Origin: Bog-793 sp963803025
GTDB taxonomy: Bacteria > Actinomycetota > Acidimicrobiia > Acidimicrobiales > Bog-793
NCBI GenBank assembly: GCA_963803025.1
Contig: CAWDKZ010000007.1
Span: forward strand, 1 to 64,000
Length of the DNA stretch: 64,000 nt
Reading direction: 5' to 3'
Below, piece by piece: positions 7,285-17,838 of this stretch (position 1 is its first letter; each line of letters begins with the position of its first letter). The position numbers were made by a program, and so were the translations under genes. The notes under the pieces are model-generated. The model searched no databases. It was not told the origin of the DNA and was given only the letters and a program-made list of their open reading frames with translations.

Positions 7285-9825
7285 TCACCGCTGCCAGAGA
7301 ATGGTATTGACTTCCAGGGGTACCGCAACCCCGGCAAAGTGCGGTATGACTCGCGCCGTATAGTCCGTTGCGGGGCGGGCCGCCACGACCGATGCGCGAT
7401 AGATCTCCCCAAGCGCATTGCCACTAGGCGTCCGGTCCCGCTCCATTTCCTGCCCGGCACTGTCCTTAGCGCCCTCCGCGTAAAGCTCCACCCTCACCGC
7501 CTCGGGATCGAGGTCATTCAGGAACAGCTCGACCTCAAATACGTGGTGCCCATCACGAGTTTCCACTTTCAGCTCTCCGAAGTGCAGCGTGGGCCATTTC
7601 TCTTTTACACCCCGCTGCCAATCGACCATATGCTTGGCAATCGCGCACTCATCGGCCATGCGCAAACGGTAGGCTGCAGCAGCTGGGAGATAGCGTTGCT
7701 CGGTGTACTCGCGCACGGTGCGGTTGGCGGAAAAGCGCGGCGTCAGCTGCGCCATGCTCTCCCGCATTCGCGCCACCCAGGCCGTAGGGATACCCTGTTC
7801 GTCACGGGCATAGAATTCAGGGACCACTTCCCGTTCGAGCCGCTCGTAAAGCATTGTGGCTTCGGCTGCGTCCCAGGCTGGGTCATCGCCGTGCTCCCGC
7901 CCATCCCCCAACGCCCAGCCCACCTCAGGCGTGTACGCCTCAGCCCACCAGCCGTCCAGTTCCGAGAGATTGACGCCTCCATTTACCAGCACCTTCATGC
8001 CGCTCGTGCCACTGGCCTCCCAAGGCCGCCGTGGTGTATTGAGCCAGACGTCGACGCCCTGCACCAGGCGCTCGGTCAACTGCATGTCATAGTCACTGAG
8101 GAACATGACATGGGGGCGGGCCTCGGGTTGACGGATGAAATGCGTCCATTCTTGGATCAAGGCCTGCCCCGCCTCGTCTGCCGGATGAGCCTTGCCAGCG
8201 AGGATGAGCTGCACTGGGCGCTGTGGGTTGGTCAACAGGCGAAGCAACCGCTCCGGGTCGTGCAGCAGCAGGTTGGGTCTCTTGTAGGTCGCGAAGCGCC
8301 GCGCGAAGCCCAGCGTCAACGCGTCGGGATCGAACAGACTTTCCGCCTCACTGATCGCCTCGGGCGACGCGCCGGAGGCCGTTAGCTGCCTGGACAACCG
8401 CCCGCGAGCGTATTCAACAAGAGACTTGGTGCTGGCGGTCCGCAACCGCCAGAGCCTGGCGTCGGAGAGGCGGCGAATGTCATGCTCCAGGTGTTCTGTC
8501 GGCCCCAGCCAGCAGTCTTTTCCACAGGCTTCGGTCCAGAGGTCGTCGGCTGCGGCCGAGTCCCAGCTTGGCACGTGAACCCCGTTGGTCACGTGCCCGA
8601 CGGGCACTTCCTCCGCTGGCCAGCGGGGGAACAGGGGCTCGAAGAGGCTCCGGCTGACCTCCCCGTGCAACCGGCTCACTCCGTTCACGGCCCCGCTCCC
8701 GCGGATTGCCAGGTAGGCCATGTTGAAAGGCTCCGACGAGTCAGCCGGATTTTGGCGGCCTAGCGCCAGTAGATCGTGGAGCGTTATGCCAAGTCTCTCC
8801 TCAGCATAACGACGGAGGTATTGCTCGATCAGGTCCGGAGCGAAACGGTCAAAGCCGGCTGCCACCGCCGTGTGGGTGGTAAAGAGGTTCCCGGCCCGCG
8901 TGACGGCCAGCGCGACCTCGAAGGGCTGCGAGGTGTCTTGCATGAAACTGCGGGCGCGTTCCAGCACGGCAAAGGCTGCATGCCCGTCGTTCAGGTGACA
9001 CACTTCCGGTTGGATGCCGAGCGCGACGAGCAGCCGCCAGCCGCCAATCCCGAGAAGCAGCTCTTGGGTGAGGCGCAGCTCTGGCCCACCGCCGTAAAGC
9101 TCGCTGGTGATCCCTCGACGAGCCGGGACGTTGGCCGCGTCGTTACTGTCCAGCAGGTAGAGCTTTACCCGACCAACCTGGACCTGCCAGGCGCGAAGCC
9201 AGACCGAGTAGCCCGGCAAAGCGATCTCGAGCCTTAGCCATTCGCCGTTCGGGTGGCGTAACGGCGTGATCGGCAACTGTCCGGGATCGTTGTAGGGGAA
9301 GAGGGCCTGTTGCGCGCCGTCGTTGTCGATGACCTGGCGAAAATAGCCTTGTTGGTAGAGCAGGCCTACGCCGACGACCGGCACGCCCAGGTCGCTGGCG
9401 GCTTTGAGCTGGTCACCGGCCACGTTGCCGAGCCCGCCGGAATAGATGGGCAGCGCTTCGCTCAACATGAACTCCATGCTGAAATACGCTGCGCAGGTCA
9501 GGGGCGCCTGTGAATGATGTTGCTGAAACCACGCTTGCGTCTCCGTCGCGTGACGCTTGGCTCGCAGCAGGGCAGAGATGTTCTCACGGAAGGAAGAGTC
9601 CGCCAGCTCACGCTCGAGTTTGTCCCGCGAGACCGTCTGCAGGACAACCCAAGGGTTTTGCGTGAGCTCCCAAAGCTCGGGATCTAGCAGCCGCCACACT
9701 TGGTCTCCAGCGTGGTTCCACGACGAGCGCATATCCAGGGCAAGCTCAGCCAGGGAATCGAAGCCCTCGACTTCCGTGGGTAGAAGGCCGTATATCGGGT
9801 GGCTGGCTCGTGCTTGTTTGCTCAT
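7285..9825 (-). CDS. glgP: Alpha-glucan (glycogen) phosphorylase
   Basis: This GT35-family phosphorylase has 846 residues and releases glucose-1-phosphate from glycogen or maltodextrin using PLP. The N-terminus (LPTEVEGFDSLAELALDMR) is the DUF3417-type segment of the actinobacterial and archaeal alpha-glucan phosphorylase branch, not the E. coli GlgP branch. The PLP region appears as RPWEASGTSGMKVLVNGG, with a DGWWAEAY segment after it. The start ATG 9825 has a strong GGAGG ribosome site 6-7 bases upstream. It is intact and stands alone. Its island location beside PPK2 suggests mobilisation of storage polymers, but that link is inference. Confidence 0.9.
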   Translation of the reverse strand: MSKQARASHPIYGLLPTEVEGFDSLAELALDMRSSWNHAGDQVWRLLDPELWELTQNPWVVLQTVSRDKLERELADSSFRENISALLRAKRHATETQAWFQQHHSQAPLTCAAYFSMEFMLSEALPIYSGGLGNVAGDQLKAASDLGVPVVGVGLLYQQGYFRQVIDNDGAQQALFPYNDPGQLPITPLRHPNGEWLRLEIALPGYSVWLRAWQVQVGRVKLYLLDSNDAANVPARRGITSELYGGGPELRLTQELLLGIGGWRLLVALGIQPEVCHLNDGHAAFAVLERARSFMQDTSQPFEVALAVTRAGNLFTTHTAVAAGFDRFAPDLIEQYLRRYAEERLGITLHDLLALGRQNPADSSEPFNMAYLAIRGSGAVNGVSRLHGEVSRSLFEPLFPRWPAEEVPVGHVTNGVHVPSWDSAAADDLWTEACGKDCWLGPTEHLEHDIRRLSDARLWRLRTASTKSLVEYARGRLSRQLTASGASPEAISEAESLFDPDALTLGFARRFATYKRPNLLLHDPERLLRLLTNPQRPVQLILAGKAHPADEAGQALIQEWTHFIRQPEARPHVMFLSDYDMQLTERLVQGVDVWLNTPRRPWEASGTSGMKVLVNGGVNLSELDGWWAEAYTPEVGWALGDGREHGDDPAWDAAEATMLYERLEREVVPEFYARDEQGIPTAWVARMRESMAQLTPRFSANRTVREYTEQRYLPAAAAYRLRMADECAIAKHMVDWQRGVKEKWPTLHFGELKVETRDGHHVFEVELFLNDLDPEAVRVELYAEGAKDSAGQEMERDRTPSGNALGEIYRASVVAARPATDYTARVIPHFAGVAVPLEVNTILWQR

Positions 9826-9992
9826 GGTTCATCCTCCGAACGAACTGTACTGGGTTTCCTTTTCGGGTCGAAGGGTCGGCGCGACCAAGCGGTCGAATAT
9901 GTGCGCGTCAACAATCCGTTCCGGTGTGACGGCGACGGCGATGAGAACGTATCCTCGCACCGACGCTCTGGATACAACAAGCGGTCTGATCG

Positions 9993-12063
9993 CTACGGCT
10001 CGGCGACGGCGAGCTGTTGGAGCCGGGTGAGATCCTCCGATGTGCCGAGCGCCATGAAGCGGTCGCCAGGGTAGATAACGGTGTCGCCTGTTGGTCGGAT
10101 GACCTCCCGGCCCCGCTCGATGGCGGTGATGAGCACACCTTTGGGAATCGCTGCTGCGCGTAGAGATGCTCCGACGATTGGTGAGTTCTCCGAGACTACG
10201 ACGTCCAACATGCCGCTCGACTCGCTCACCTCCGAGACGCGACGCAGACTGGCCTGCAGGCTTCGTCGGTAGCTTGCGATGAGGTCCGAGGTCGCGATCG
10301 TGCCGATGACCCGCCGTTCGTCATCGACCACGGCCACCCAGGTTTGCGGGGTGGACGTCAAGGTGTCGAGCACGACGTCGAGGTGCACGTCTTGGTGGAT
10401 CGGCAAGAAGCTCGTGTCGACCAGACTGGCGAGGACCGGCGGGTCTGGTGCCACGCTTGCCCTCCGTAGCGTCTCGAGCGTCACGACACCCACGTAGCGT
10501 CCCTCCGCACCGATAAATGGCGCACCCTCGACGCCGCTTGCTTCGAGCATGCTCAGTGCAGTGGCGACGTCGGCCGAGCTTGGGATGACACATCGCGGTA
10601 CTGCCATTGCTTGGGAAGCCCGCGCGGCACCGAGCAAGGGGAGACCGGTCAGGATGCGGTGCGCAGGGGAATCTGCTCGGCTCCGCAACTGGCTCCGGTA
10701 GATGGTGTCGTCGTTCCGTCGCACGATCAGGGTCGCGAGACCAACGGCAACCATCGCCGGCACGATGAGACTGAGCGTCCCCGTCATCTCGGCGACCATC
10801 AACATGACCGCGAGAGGAGCCCTGGAGATGCTCCCGAAACAGGACATCATCCCGACGATGACATACGGCGCCGGGTCGTGGCCGAGGCTCGGCACGACCG
10901 GCTCGAACAGGCGCCACACGGCACCGCCGGTGAACGCACCGATCACCATGCCCGGGCCGAAGATGCCTCCCGAGCCCCCCGAGCCGATGGAGAGCCCGGT
11001 CGTCACGATGCGGGCGAATGGCAAGAGGAGCACTATCCAAAGCGGGATGTGCAGGAGCTGTTGGCCGAGGCCCTCTTGTATCCATCCGTAGCCGGTCCCG
11101 AGCACTTCGGGGATGGCAAGCGCGATGCACCCGACTATCAGGCCCCCGAGCGCCGGCCGGACCCAGCGGGGGATGGGAAGGCGGGCAAAGAGGTCTGCGA
11201 TGCCGTAGAAACCCTTGGCGTACAACAGGCCGACCAGCCCTCCGAGGATGCCGATGAGGCCGAACCATAAGAGTTGTCGGGCGTCGGTCAACCGGTAGCT
11301 CTCGACGTTGCCGAACAAGGGACTGAAGCCCTCGACGGAGCCGAAGACGACATAGCCGACGATGGAGGCGATGAAGGAGGGAAGCAGCGCCTCGACCTCG
11401 AAGTCGTCCCGGTACATGATCTCGGTCGCGAGCACGGCACCTCCGAGGGGAGCACCGAAGATCGAGCCGATGCCCGAACCGATCCCACTCGCGACCGCGA
11501 TTCGGGCATCTGCTGGGCTCAAGTCCAAAAGCCGGGCAAGGAACGACCCGAAACCAGCACTGATCTGGCCCGTCGGCCCTTCCCGTCCTCCTGATCCACC
11601 GGAGCCGATGGTGAGGGCAGAGGCGACGATCTTGACGGCAACCGTCCGCAGACGAATGCCACGAGGGTTGTGGTGCACCGCGGAGATGGCGGCATCGGTG
11701 CCATGTCCTTCGGCCTCGGGGGCGATCTCGAAGACGAGGATCGCTCCCGCCAGGGCTCCTAGGCATGCGACGAGCGGGATCGCCCAGGGTCGCGGCGAAG
11801 TGGGCCGAGGCAGCCCTACCTCCCTCGCCGACAGGTGTGGGCACCGTGTATCCGGCGATCACGCCCAAAAACAGATGGGTTGCCGCCCGTAGTGCCTCGT
11901 AGAAGACGACCGCACCGAGTCCGGCGGTGACGCCGATGACCACACCGAGCACGAGCCATTTGCGACCGTAGGACGCTGACGCGAGCCAACGGGCCGCCCG
12001 AGCCTGGGTCGATCGCAGCGGCGATCGCCACCGGGATGCCAGTGCGAGGACGCCACGGCCCAC
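9993..12063 (-). pseudogene. CLC chloride channel with CBS and TrkA-C domains, one frameshift
   Basis: This is a CLC-family Cl-/H+ antiporter or channel of about 690 residues. The membrane part shows the anion-pathway motifs SGGSGGREGP (with the gating Glu), a GSGGIFGP-type loop and APEAEGHGTDAA. It is followed by two CBS domains and a C-terminal TrkA-C-like domain (VLITAIERGREVIRP). The GTG start at 12063 abuts the MarR stop directly, so the two are coupled. The frame breaks near 11785 between SAHFAAT and WAIPLVACLG; one base is extra or two are missing. Either the gene is dead or the base is a sequencing error. A second CLC lies at 30050-31495. Confidence 0.8.
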
Positions 12064-12552
12064 TTACAGGTCCCAGCCTGTGGTCCAGTCCTGTTCTGGC
12101 ACCTCACCGGCGGCCGCGGCGAGCCGACCGAGGGCTTGTACGAGGACGGCCTGTTGCTCTACGGGGATCTCGCTCATGATGCGTGCGATCTCTTGACGGC
12201 GACGACCTGTGACGGCATCGACGAGGGACCGGCCCCTGGCCGTCAACGCCACCCGGAGCTGGCGCCGGTCGTCTCGCTCTGTCCTGCGGCGAATGAGGTC
12301 CTTTCGCACCAGCCGGTCGCACATCCGCGTCGCAGTCGCTGGGGTGACCCCTACTGCCTCCGCGAGTCCTGCAAGGTTCTGAGGTCCTCGGGAGGCGAGG
12401 ACGACGAGGGTCCGGTACTGGGTGAGAGTGACCTCCTCGGCGACATCGGCGAGAGAGCGTGCCGCCACCGCCACGAGTGCCCGGCTCGCCGACAGCACGG
12501 CATCGACGACTGAGTCGGGCGCCTCAGAAGGACCTGAGCCACTATCACTCAC
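12064..12552 (-). CDS. MarR-family regulator of the CLC-1 cassette
   Basis: This winged-helix transcription factor has 162 residues and a GTG start. The domain runs from VTLTQYRTLVVLASRG through the recognition region ATATRMCDRLVRKDLI to the wing RRTERDDRRQLRVALT, followed by a C-terminal dimerisation helix. Its stop TAA is immediately followed by the GTG of the CLC gene. It is clearly related to the MarR at 31545-32027, which also sits directly upstream of a CLC gene. The likely role is ligand- or pH-responsive repression of its own operon, and possibly of the divergent ATPase; this is inferred from position. Confidence 0.85.
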   Translation of the reverse strand: MSDSGSGPSEAPDSVVDAVLSASRALVAVAARSLADVAEEVTLTQYRTLVVLASRGPQNLAGLAEAVGVTPATATRMCDRLVRKDLIRRRTERDDRRQLRVALTARGRSLVDAVTGRRRQEIARIMSEIPVEQQAVLVQALGRLAAAAGEVPEQDWTTGWDL

Positions 12553-12555
12553 ACA

Positions 12556-12577
12556 CTAATCATTGCATATACTAACG
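12556..12577. promoter_or_regulatory. Candidate MarR-1 operator
   Basis: The AT-rich sequence CTAATCATTGCATATACTAA lies right beside the MarR start in an otherwise GC-rich divergent region. The core AATCATTG followed by A/T bases and ACTA is shared with the site at 32026-32046 next to the second MarR. The shared core and position suggest a common operator. Confidence 0.5.
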
Positions 12578-12727
12578 CTGTGGTGCCCTCTCCGGCCGCC
12601 GTGCAGCTTCAATCGACTCGCGCTCAAAGACCAGCACGATGCCGCGGCGAGAAAGACTGGGCTATGACGACAACTATCCAGGCACTCAATACGCGTGTGT
12701 CACGCGAGAGGCTGGAAAATACCCGTC

Positions 12728-15254
12728 ATGGGATCTGATGGCGCCCCGCCCGAGGTTCCCGACTCGAAAGCGGGATCGAAGCCCGACGCGAACGACGACC
12801 TAAAGTCTCTTCCCCTGGCGGAGGTGGAGCAGCGGCTGGGCTACTCGCCGGACGGTCTCAGCCAAGTCGAAGCGCAAAAGCGGCTGGCCCAATACGGGCC
12901 CAATGAGATCGAAGAGAAGAAGGCCAATCTGCTCCTGAAGTTCCTTAGCTACTTCTGGGGTCCGATCCCCTGGATGATCGAAGCCGCGGTGATCCTGTCG
13001 GGCGTGCTGCGGCATTGGCCGGACTTCTTCATCATCCTTGTCCTGCTTGTTGCCAACGGCGTGGTCGGGTTCTGGGAAGAACACCAGGCCGGTAAGGCCA
13101 TCGACGCCCTGAAGGCAGAGCTCGCGATCAAGGCTCGGACGATACGTGACGGCAAATGGACCATGCCACAAGCGCGTGAGCTGGTGCCGGGCGACGTCAT
13201 TCGCCTGCGTCTTGGGGACATCGTCCCGGCAGATGCTCGTTTGCTGGACGGAGAGCCGGTCGAGGTGGATCAGTCCGCCCTCACCGGGGAGTCGTTGCCC
13301 GCCACGCGCAAGTCCGGCGAGGCAGTGTTCTCAGCTTCGATCATTCGACAGGGTGAGATCGGCGCCCTTGTGTACGCCACGGGTGCGAACACCTACTTCG
13401 GCAAGACGGCGGAACTGGTGCAGGAAGCGCAAACCGTCAGCCACTTCCAACGCGCGGTGTTGAGGATCGGCACGTTCCTCATCGTCCTCGCTGTGTTGCT
13501 CGTGAGTGTGATCACCATCGTCTCTATCGTCCGGGGCAACCCGATCCTCACCACGTTGCAGTTCGCCCTGGTCCTCACCGTGGCCGCGATCCCCGTGGCG
13601 ATGCCGACGGTGCTGTCGGTCACGATGGCGGTCGGCGCGCGTCTCCTCGCGAAGAAAAAGGCCATCGTGAGCCGGTTGGTGGCCATCGAGGAGTTGGCGG
13701 GCGTGGACGTGCTCTGCACTGACAAGACCGGCACCTTGACCGAGAACAAACTGACGCTCGGCGAGCCCTTCGCGCTGAGCGGCGTTGCACCTGAGCAGGT
13801 CATCGTGAGCGCCGCACTGGCGTCGCGCGCGGATGACAATGACACCATCGATCTGGCGGTTCTCGGCGGCCTGAAAGACGACAAGGCGCTGCACGGGCTT
13901 AAGGTGACCCACTTCCAGCCGTTCGACCCGGTTGGCAAACGCACCGAGGCGACCGTCAAAGCTGCGCACGGATCTTCGTTCAAGGTGACCAAGGGTGCGC
14001 CCCAAGTCATCCTGGAGCTGTCGAGCGATGCCAAGAAGGTGAAGGCGGACGTCGACAAGGCCGTCAACGAGTTCGCCGCACGCGGTTTTCGCTCCTTGGG
14101 CGTGGCCCGGGCCGAGGGAGAGGGCCCTTGGCAGTTTCTTGGCGTGCTGCCCCTGTTCGACCCGCCGCGGAAGGACGCCAAGGCAACCATCGCGACGGCA
14201 CGTCAGATGGGCGTGCAGGTCAAGATGGTCACGGGCGATGCGCTGGCCATCGCCCAGGAGACCGCCAAGACACTCGGCATGGGCAGCGACATTCTCGATG
14301 CCGCCGGTCTCGGCGACGTCAAGCGCAAGGAGACCGCGGCGACGGCCAAGTCCATCGAAGCGGCCGATGGCTTTGCCCAGGTGTTCCCCGAGCACAAGTT
14401 CCACATCGTCGATGTCCTTCAGAAGCGAGGACACATCGTCGGCATGACCGGTGACGGGGTCAACGACGCCCCGGCGTTGAAGAAGGCCGACTGCGGCATC
14501 GCCGTCTCGGGAGCGACCGACGCGGCGCGGGCTGCGGCTTCCATCGTGCTGACCACTCCCGGACTCGCGGTGATCATCGACGCGGTCAAAGAGAGCCGGA
14601 AGATCTTTCAGCGGATGAACAGCTATGCGATCTACCGCATCGCCGAGACGCTCCGAGTGCTGGTGTTCATAACGCTGGTGATCCTGATCTTCAACTTCTT
14701 TCCTGTAACGGCGATTCAGATCGTGATGCTGGCGTTGCTCAACGACGGCGCAATCCTGTCCATCGCGTATGACAACGTTCACTACAAGGATCAGCCCGAG
14801 GCCTGGAACATGCGCCTCGTGCTCGGGATGGCCACCGTACTGGGCGTCGTCGGCCCAATTGCCCGCGTTTGGCCTGTTCTACCTCGGCGACAAGGTGTTT
14901 CACCTCGACCATCCGCATCTCCAGACGCTGATGTACTTGACGCTGTCTGTTGCCGGACATCTGACGATCTTCCTCGCCCGCACGCGCCGCCCTTTCTGGT
15001 CGATCCGCCCCGCCCGGATTCTCTTGGTGGCGGTGGTTGGCACTCAGATCTTTGCGACCCTCATCGCGGTCTACGGGGTCTTCATGACTCCCCTGGGCTG
15101 GGGTTACGCAGCCGTCGTGTGGGGCTATGCGCTGGCGTGGTTCCTCGTGACAGACCGTGTGAAATTGCTCGCTGTATCGGATTCTCGATCCGGTCAAGGC
15201 CAAGGGCGTTGTGGCCGCGGACACACCCACGCGGGCGCACAGTTCGCCCGCTGA
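12728..15254 (+). pseudogene. Plasma-membrane H+-ATPase (P-type, IIIA), frameshifted
   Basis: This P-type proton pump has about 840 residues. An A-domain with LTGESLPATRKSGE, the phosphorylation site CTDKTGTLTENKL, GDGVNDAPALKKADCGIAV and a six-helix C-terminal membrane region are visible. Such pumps export H+ and are typical of acid-adapted prokaryotes. The ATG 12728 is preferred over the GTG at 12695. The frame breaks near 14866 (VVGP-IA then AFGLFYLGDK) and probably again near 15170 (VKLLA then YRILDPVKAK). All catalytic motifs lie before the first break; the last membrane helices are displaced. It is divergent from the MarR-1 operon, and may be a sequencing artefact or a recent loss. Confidence 0.8.
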
Positions 15255-15285
15255 TCTGCATGAGAAGGGTGCTTCCAGCTTGAGG

Positions 15286-15438
15286 GTGGCCCCGTTCCAC
15301 ACCGACAGCGATGAGGACGATCCCGTGTATCACGACAACAGCGACTGTCCCTACGGCCAGGAGATCAAGCGCAACGACAACGACAAGCCGGGCATCGACG
15401 GTCGCCGCCGGTGTGACTGGTGCACCGAGCATGCCTAG
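15286..15438 (+). CDS. Small Cys-rich conserved-type protein
   Basis: This short reading frame is open from inside the ATPase tail; the start is uncertain (GTG 15286, TTG 15280 or GTG 15211). The C-terminal half, VYHDNSDCPYGQEIKRND followed by GRRRCDWC, has paired cysteines and looks like a small zinc-binding or ribbon-like protein. I recall similar short proteins annotated as hypothetical. It could also be the displaced C-terminal extension of the ATPase, since the frame follows the second break. Confidence 0.4.
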   Translation: MAPFHTDSDEDDPVYHDNSDCPYGQEIKRNDNDKPGIDGRRRCDWCTEHA

Positions 15439-15618
15439 TCCTGATCCCGGCAGCGTCCGGGGAGACGGAACGGTCACCCGCTTGCTACCGCAGCGTTTAT
15501 CGCCTGGTCTCTGCTGTTCCTTGTGGGCACCGACTCGCACGACTGTGGGTCCAGACGTGCCGCGCTCGGAGGCGAGTGGTGAGCTCTGTTGCGCGGCAAC
15601 TCGAGAAAGGACGGATCC

Positions 15619-16626
15619 GTGACCGACACGAGCGCGGAGCAGATTGCCGAGTTCATCAAGCCGTTGCGCGTCAGGCCAGGCTCAGCGGTAAGGCTTGCCA
15701 AGGACTTCGACCCCGGCTACACGGCGGACCTTCTGAAGAAGAAAGCCGGTAACTCGCTCCTTAGGCAAGGCGTGAAACTGCTCGCTGACTACCAGAACCG
15801 GCTCGCCGCCCAGGACACCCACGCCGTTCTCGTCTGCCTGCAGGGGATCGACGCCGCCGGCAAGGACGGGACCATCGGTCATGTCATGAGCGGTGTGAAC
15901 CCCCAGGGCGTGCAGGTCAACAGCTTCAAGGTGCCGTCTGCGGAGGAGTTGAGCCACGACTTCCTGTGGCGCTACGCGCAGCGCCTCCCTGCCCGTGGTG
16001 TCATCGGCATCTTCAACCGGTCGCAGTATGAGGAAGTACTGGTGGTGCGGGTGCACCCCGAGCTGTTGGAGCGCCAGCTGCTCCCGAAGAAGGCGAAAGG
16101 AAAGGGTGTGTGGGAGTGCCGCTACCAGGAGATCAACAACTGGGAGCGCTACCTCACCGACAACGGCATCAAGGTCGTCAAGATCTTCTTGAACCTGTCG
16201 AAGGAACAACAGCGGGTCCGCTTCCTGCGACGGCTCGACCTCCCCGACCACAACTGGAAGTTCACGCCCAGCGATGTGAGGGAGCGCCGGTACTGGGACG
16301 ACTATCAGCGAGCCTTCTCCGAGATGTTGTCCAACACCAGCACCGAGTGGGCTCCCTGGTACGTCATCCCCGCCGACCACAAGTGGTTCGCCAGGATCTG
16401 CGTGTCGCACGTGCTCGCCCATACCCTGATCGAGCTCGACCCGCAGTACCCGAAAGTGACTCCCGAGCAACAGCGCGAGGAACTGGAGGCCAAGGCGGAA
16501 CTCCTCGCCCAGGCACCAGAGGGCGCCGCCGCCGATCCCTTCCGAGGGAGCCCGGTATCGGCGGCTGCCACGGACCCGGGCGTGAAGAACCTCGAGAAGC
16601 ACGACAAGAACGCCAAGAAATCCTGA
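15619..16626 (+). CDS. Polyphosphate kinase 2 family protein
   Basis: This PPK2-family enzyme has 335 residues and transfers phosphate between polyphosphate and a nucleotide. The Walker A motif is GIDAAGKDGT, the lid or Walker B region is GIFNRSQYEEVLVVRVHP, and the conserved RFLRRLD and AFSEMLSNT segments follow. The N-terminal RVRPGSAVRLAKDFDPG matches the PPK2-related nucleotide phosphotransferase branch. GTG 15619 is preferred because GAAAGGA lies just upstream. Direction of the reaction (AMP/ADP phosphorylation or polyP synthesis) cannot be read from sequence alone. The C-terminal tail is Lys/Ala-rich. Confidence 0.85.
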   Translation: MTDTSAEQIAEFIKPLRVRPGSAVRLAKDFDPGYTADLLKKKAGNSLLRQGVKLLADYQNRLAAQDTHAVLVCLQGIDAAGKDGTIGHVMSGVNPQGVQVNSFKVPSAEELSHDFLWRYAQRLPARGVIGIFNRSQYEEVLVVRVHPELLERQLLPKKAKGKGVWECRYQEINNWERYLTDNGIKVVKIFLNLSKEQQRVRFLRRLDLPDHNWKFTPSDVRERRYWDDYQRAFSEMLSNTSTEWAPWYVIPADHKWFARICVSHVLAHTLIELDPQYPKVTPEQQREELEAKAELLAQAPEGAAADPFRGSPVSAAATDPGVKNLEKHDKNAKKS

Positions 16627-16928
16627 GCGGACCGGATGAACGACCAAGTAAGACGACACGGGCTCCCATCATGGAAGCAGGCATCAGCCGGTCGATCACC
16701 TCGGACAGTCGAAGCACGTGACAGGCAAGTCTCGCGACAAGTCGAGCGGCTCTGACTCGAAAACTAGACTGATCGTCGCCGCCTTCTCGTGCCAGGAGGA
16801 GGGTGGATCGAAGACATCGACAGACACAGGGCATGTGGCAAACCCACCGGCGCCGAGGTGTGAAGCCCAAAGGCACTGGCGCTGGCGGGGGTTCGCACGT
16901 GGAGTCCAAGGATCAGAGGAAGGTGGCC
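16627..16928. other. Intergenic region, no gene seen
   Basis: About 300 bases separate PPK2 from the PRC-barrel protein. No frame has recognisable content. It presumably carries the promoter of the downstream gene, whose ribosome site GAGGAAGG lies at its end. Confidence 0.4.
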
Positions 16929-17552
16929 ATGGCAGAGACGACACAGTTCACGATCGGGGCCGACGTCAGCTGTAGCGATGGGGTCTGTGGCGAGGTGAGC
17001 CGCGTGGTCATTGACCCCGTCGCTCGGGCGGTCACCCATCTCGTCGTCGAGCCGAAGCACCGGCAAGGGCTCGGCAGACTTGTTCCTCTCGACCTTGTCG
17101 ACGCCACGACGGGCGAGGTCCGGCTCGGCTGCACCGTGGCGGAGTTCGACAAGCTTGGCGCCGCCGAAGAGACGCAGTTCGTGCCTGGAAGCCGCTACGC
17201 GGGCTACGGTCCGGGACAGGTGCTCTCCTGGCCCTACTACCCGCTGACGGGGAACGTCTCCCAGGCCACCATCACCTACGACACCGTCCCCTTGGGCGAG
17301 GTGGCCGTGCGCCGCGGCGACCAAGTCCATGCGACCGACGGCGACATCGGGCGAGTCCAGGGGATCGTCATCGACCCTCGCAATCACCACGTGACCCATG
17401 TGCTCCTCCAAGAAGGGCACTTGTGGGGCAGCAAGGACGTGGCTATCCCGATCCGCGCGGTGACTGGGGTCGACGACGGTATCGGGCTCAACATCACCAA
17501 ACAGCAGGTGCAGGACTTGCCGCCCGTGGACATCGATCACCCCACCGGGTAG
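16929..17552 (+). CDS. Tandem PRC-barrel domain protein
   Basis: This 207-residue protein has two PRC-barrel repeats. Repeat 1 is about residues 8-95 (IGADVSCSDGVCGEVSRVVIDP) and repeat 2 about 125-200 (VRRGDQVHATDGDIGRVQGIVIDP). PRC-barrels are beta-barrel adaptor domains found in ribosome maturation and photosynthetic reaction-centre proteins and in many stress-related soil bacterial proteins. No signal peptide or membrane segment is seen. The start ATG 16929 has a good GAGGAAGG site; a GTG at 16899 is possible. The function here is unknown. Confidence 0.75.
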   Translation: MAETTQFTIGADVSCSDGVCGEVSRVVIDPVARAVTHLVVEPKHRQGLGRLVPLDLVDATTGEVRLGCTVAEFDKLGAAEETQFVPGSRYAGYGPGQVLSWPYYPLTGNVSQATITYDTVPLGEVAVRRGDQVHATDGDIGRVQGIVIDPRNHHVTHVLLQEGHLWGSKDVAIPIRAVTGVDDGIGLNITKQQVQDLPPVDIDHPTG

Positions 17553-17740
17553 ACCCGCCAGGATGCGGAGAAGGGCCACGCCAGGGGTGCACATTACTCA
17601 CGCTGTCGTCGTGAAGCAGGTCCGAGTAAACCACGATGGTTGTTGATACTTACAGAGAGCAGTAGGACTTCAGTTGTGGGCAGTGTGGCTCCACATGGCG
17701 AGCCATTTATGACATCCACCGGGTCGAGGGCGAGCAGGGT

Positions 17741-17838
17741 GTGACCGTGTGAAGCTGTTCGCGTGTGGGATTCTCGATCTCACCAAGGCCAAGACACCGT
17801 CTGATGTGGCACCGCAGATCGCCAAAGCGAGCTTATGA
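17741..17838 (+). pseudogene. Remnant of a second H+-ATPase C-terminus
   Basis: The DNA from 17741 to about 17797 aligns with the 3' end of the H+-ATPase (about 15151-15206), with shared GATTCTCGAT and CAAGGCCAAG. Translated, it reads VKLFACGILDLTKAKTPSDV and stops at a TGA overlapping the next ATG (ATGA at 17835-17838). Only the last 30 or so codons of this second pump survive. It implies that an ATPase gene once sat directly upstream of, and coupled to, the permease. Confidence 0.6.
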
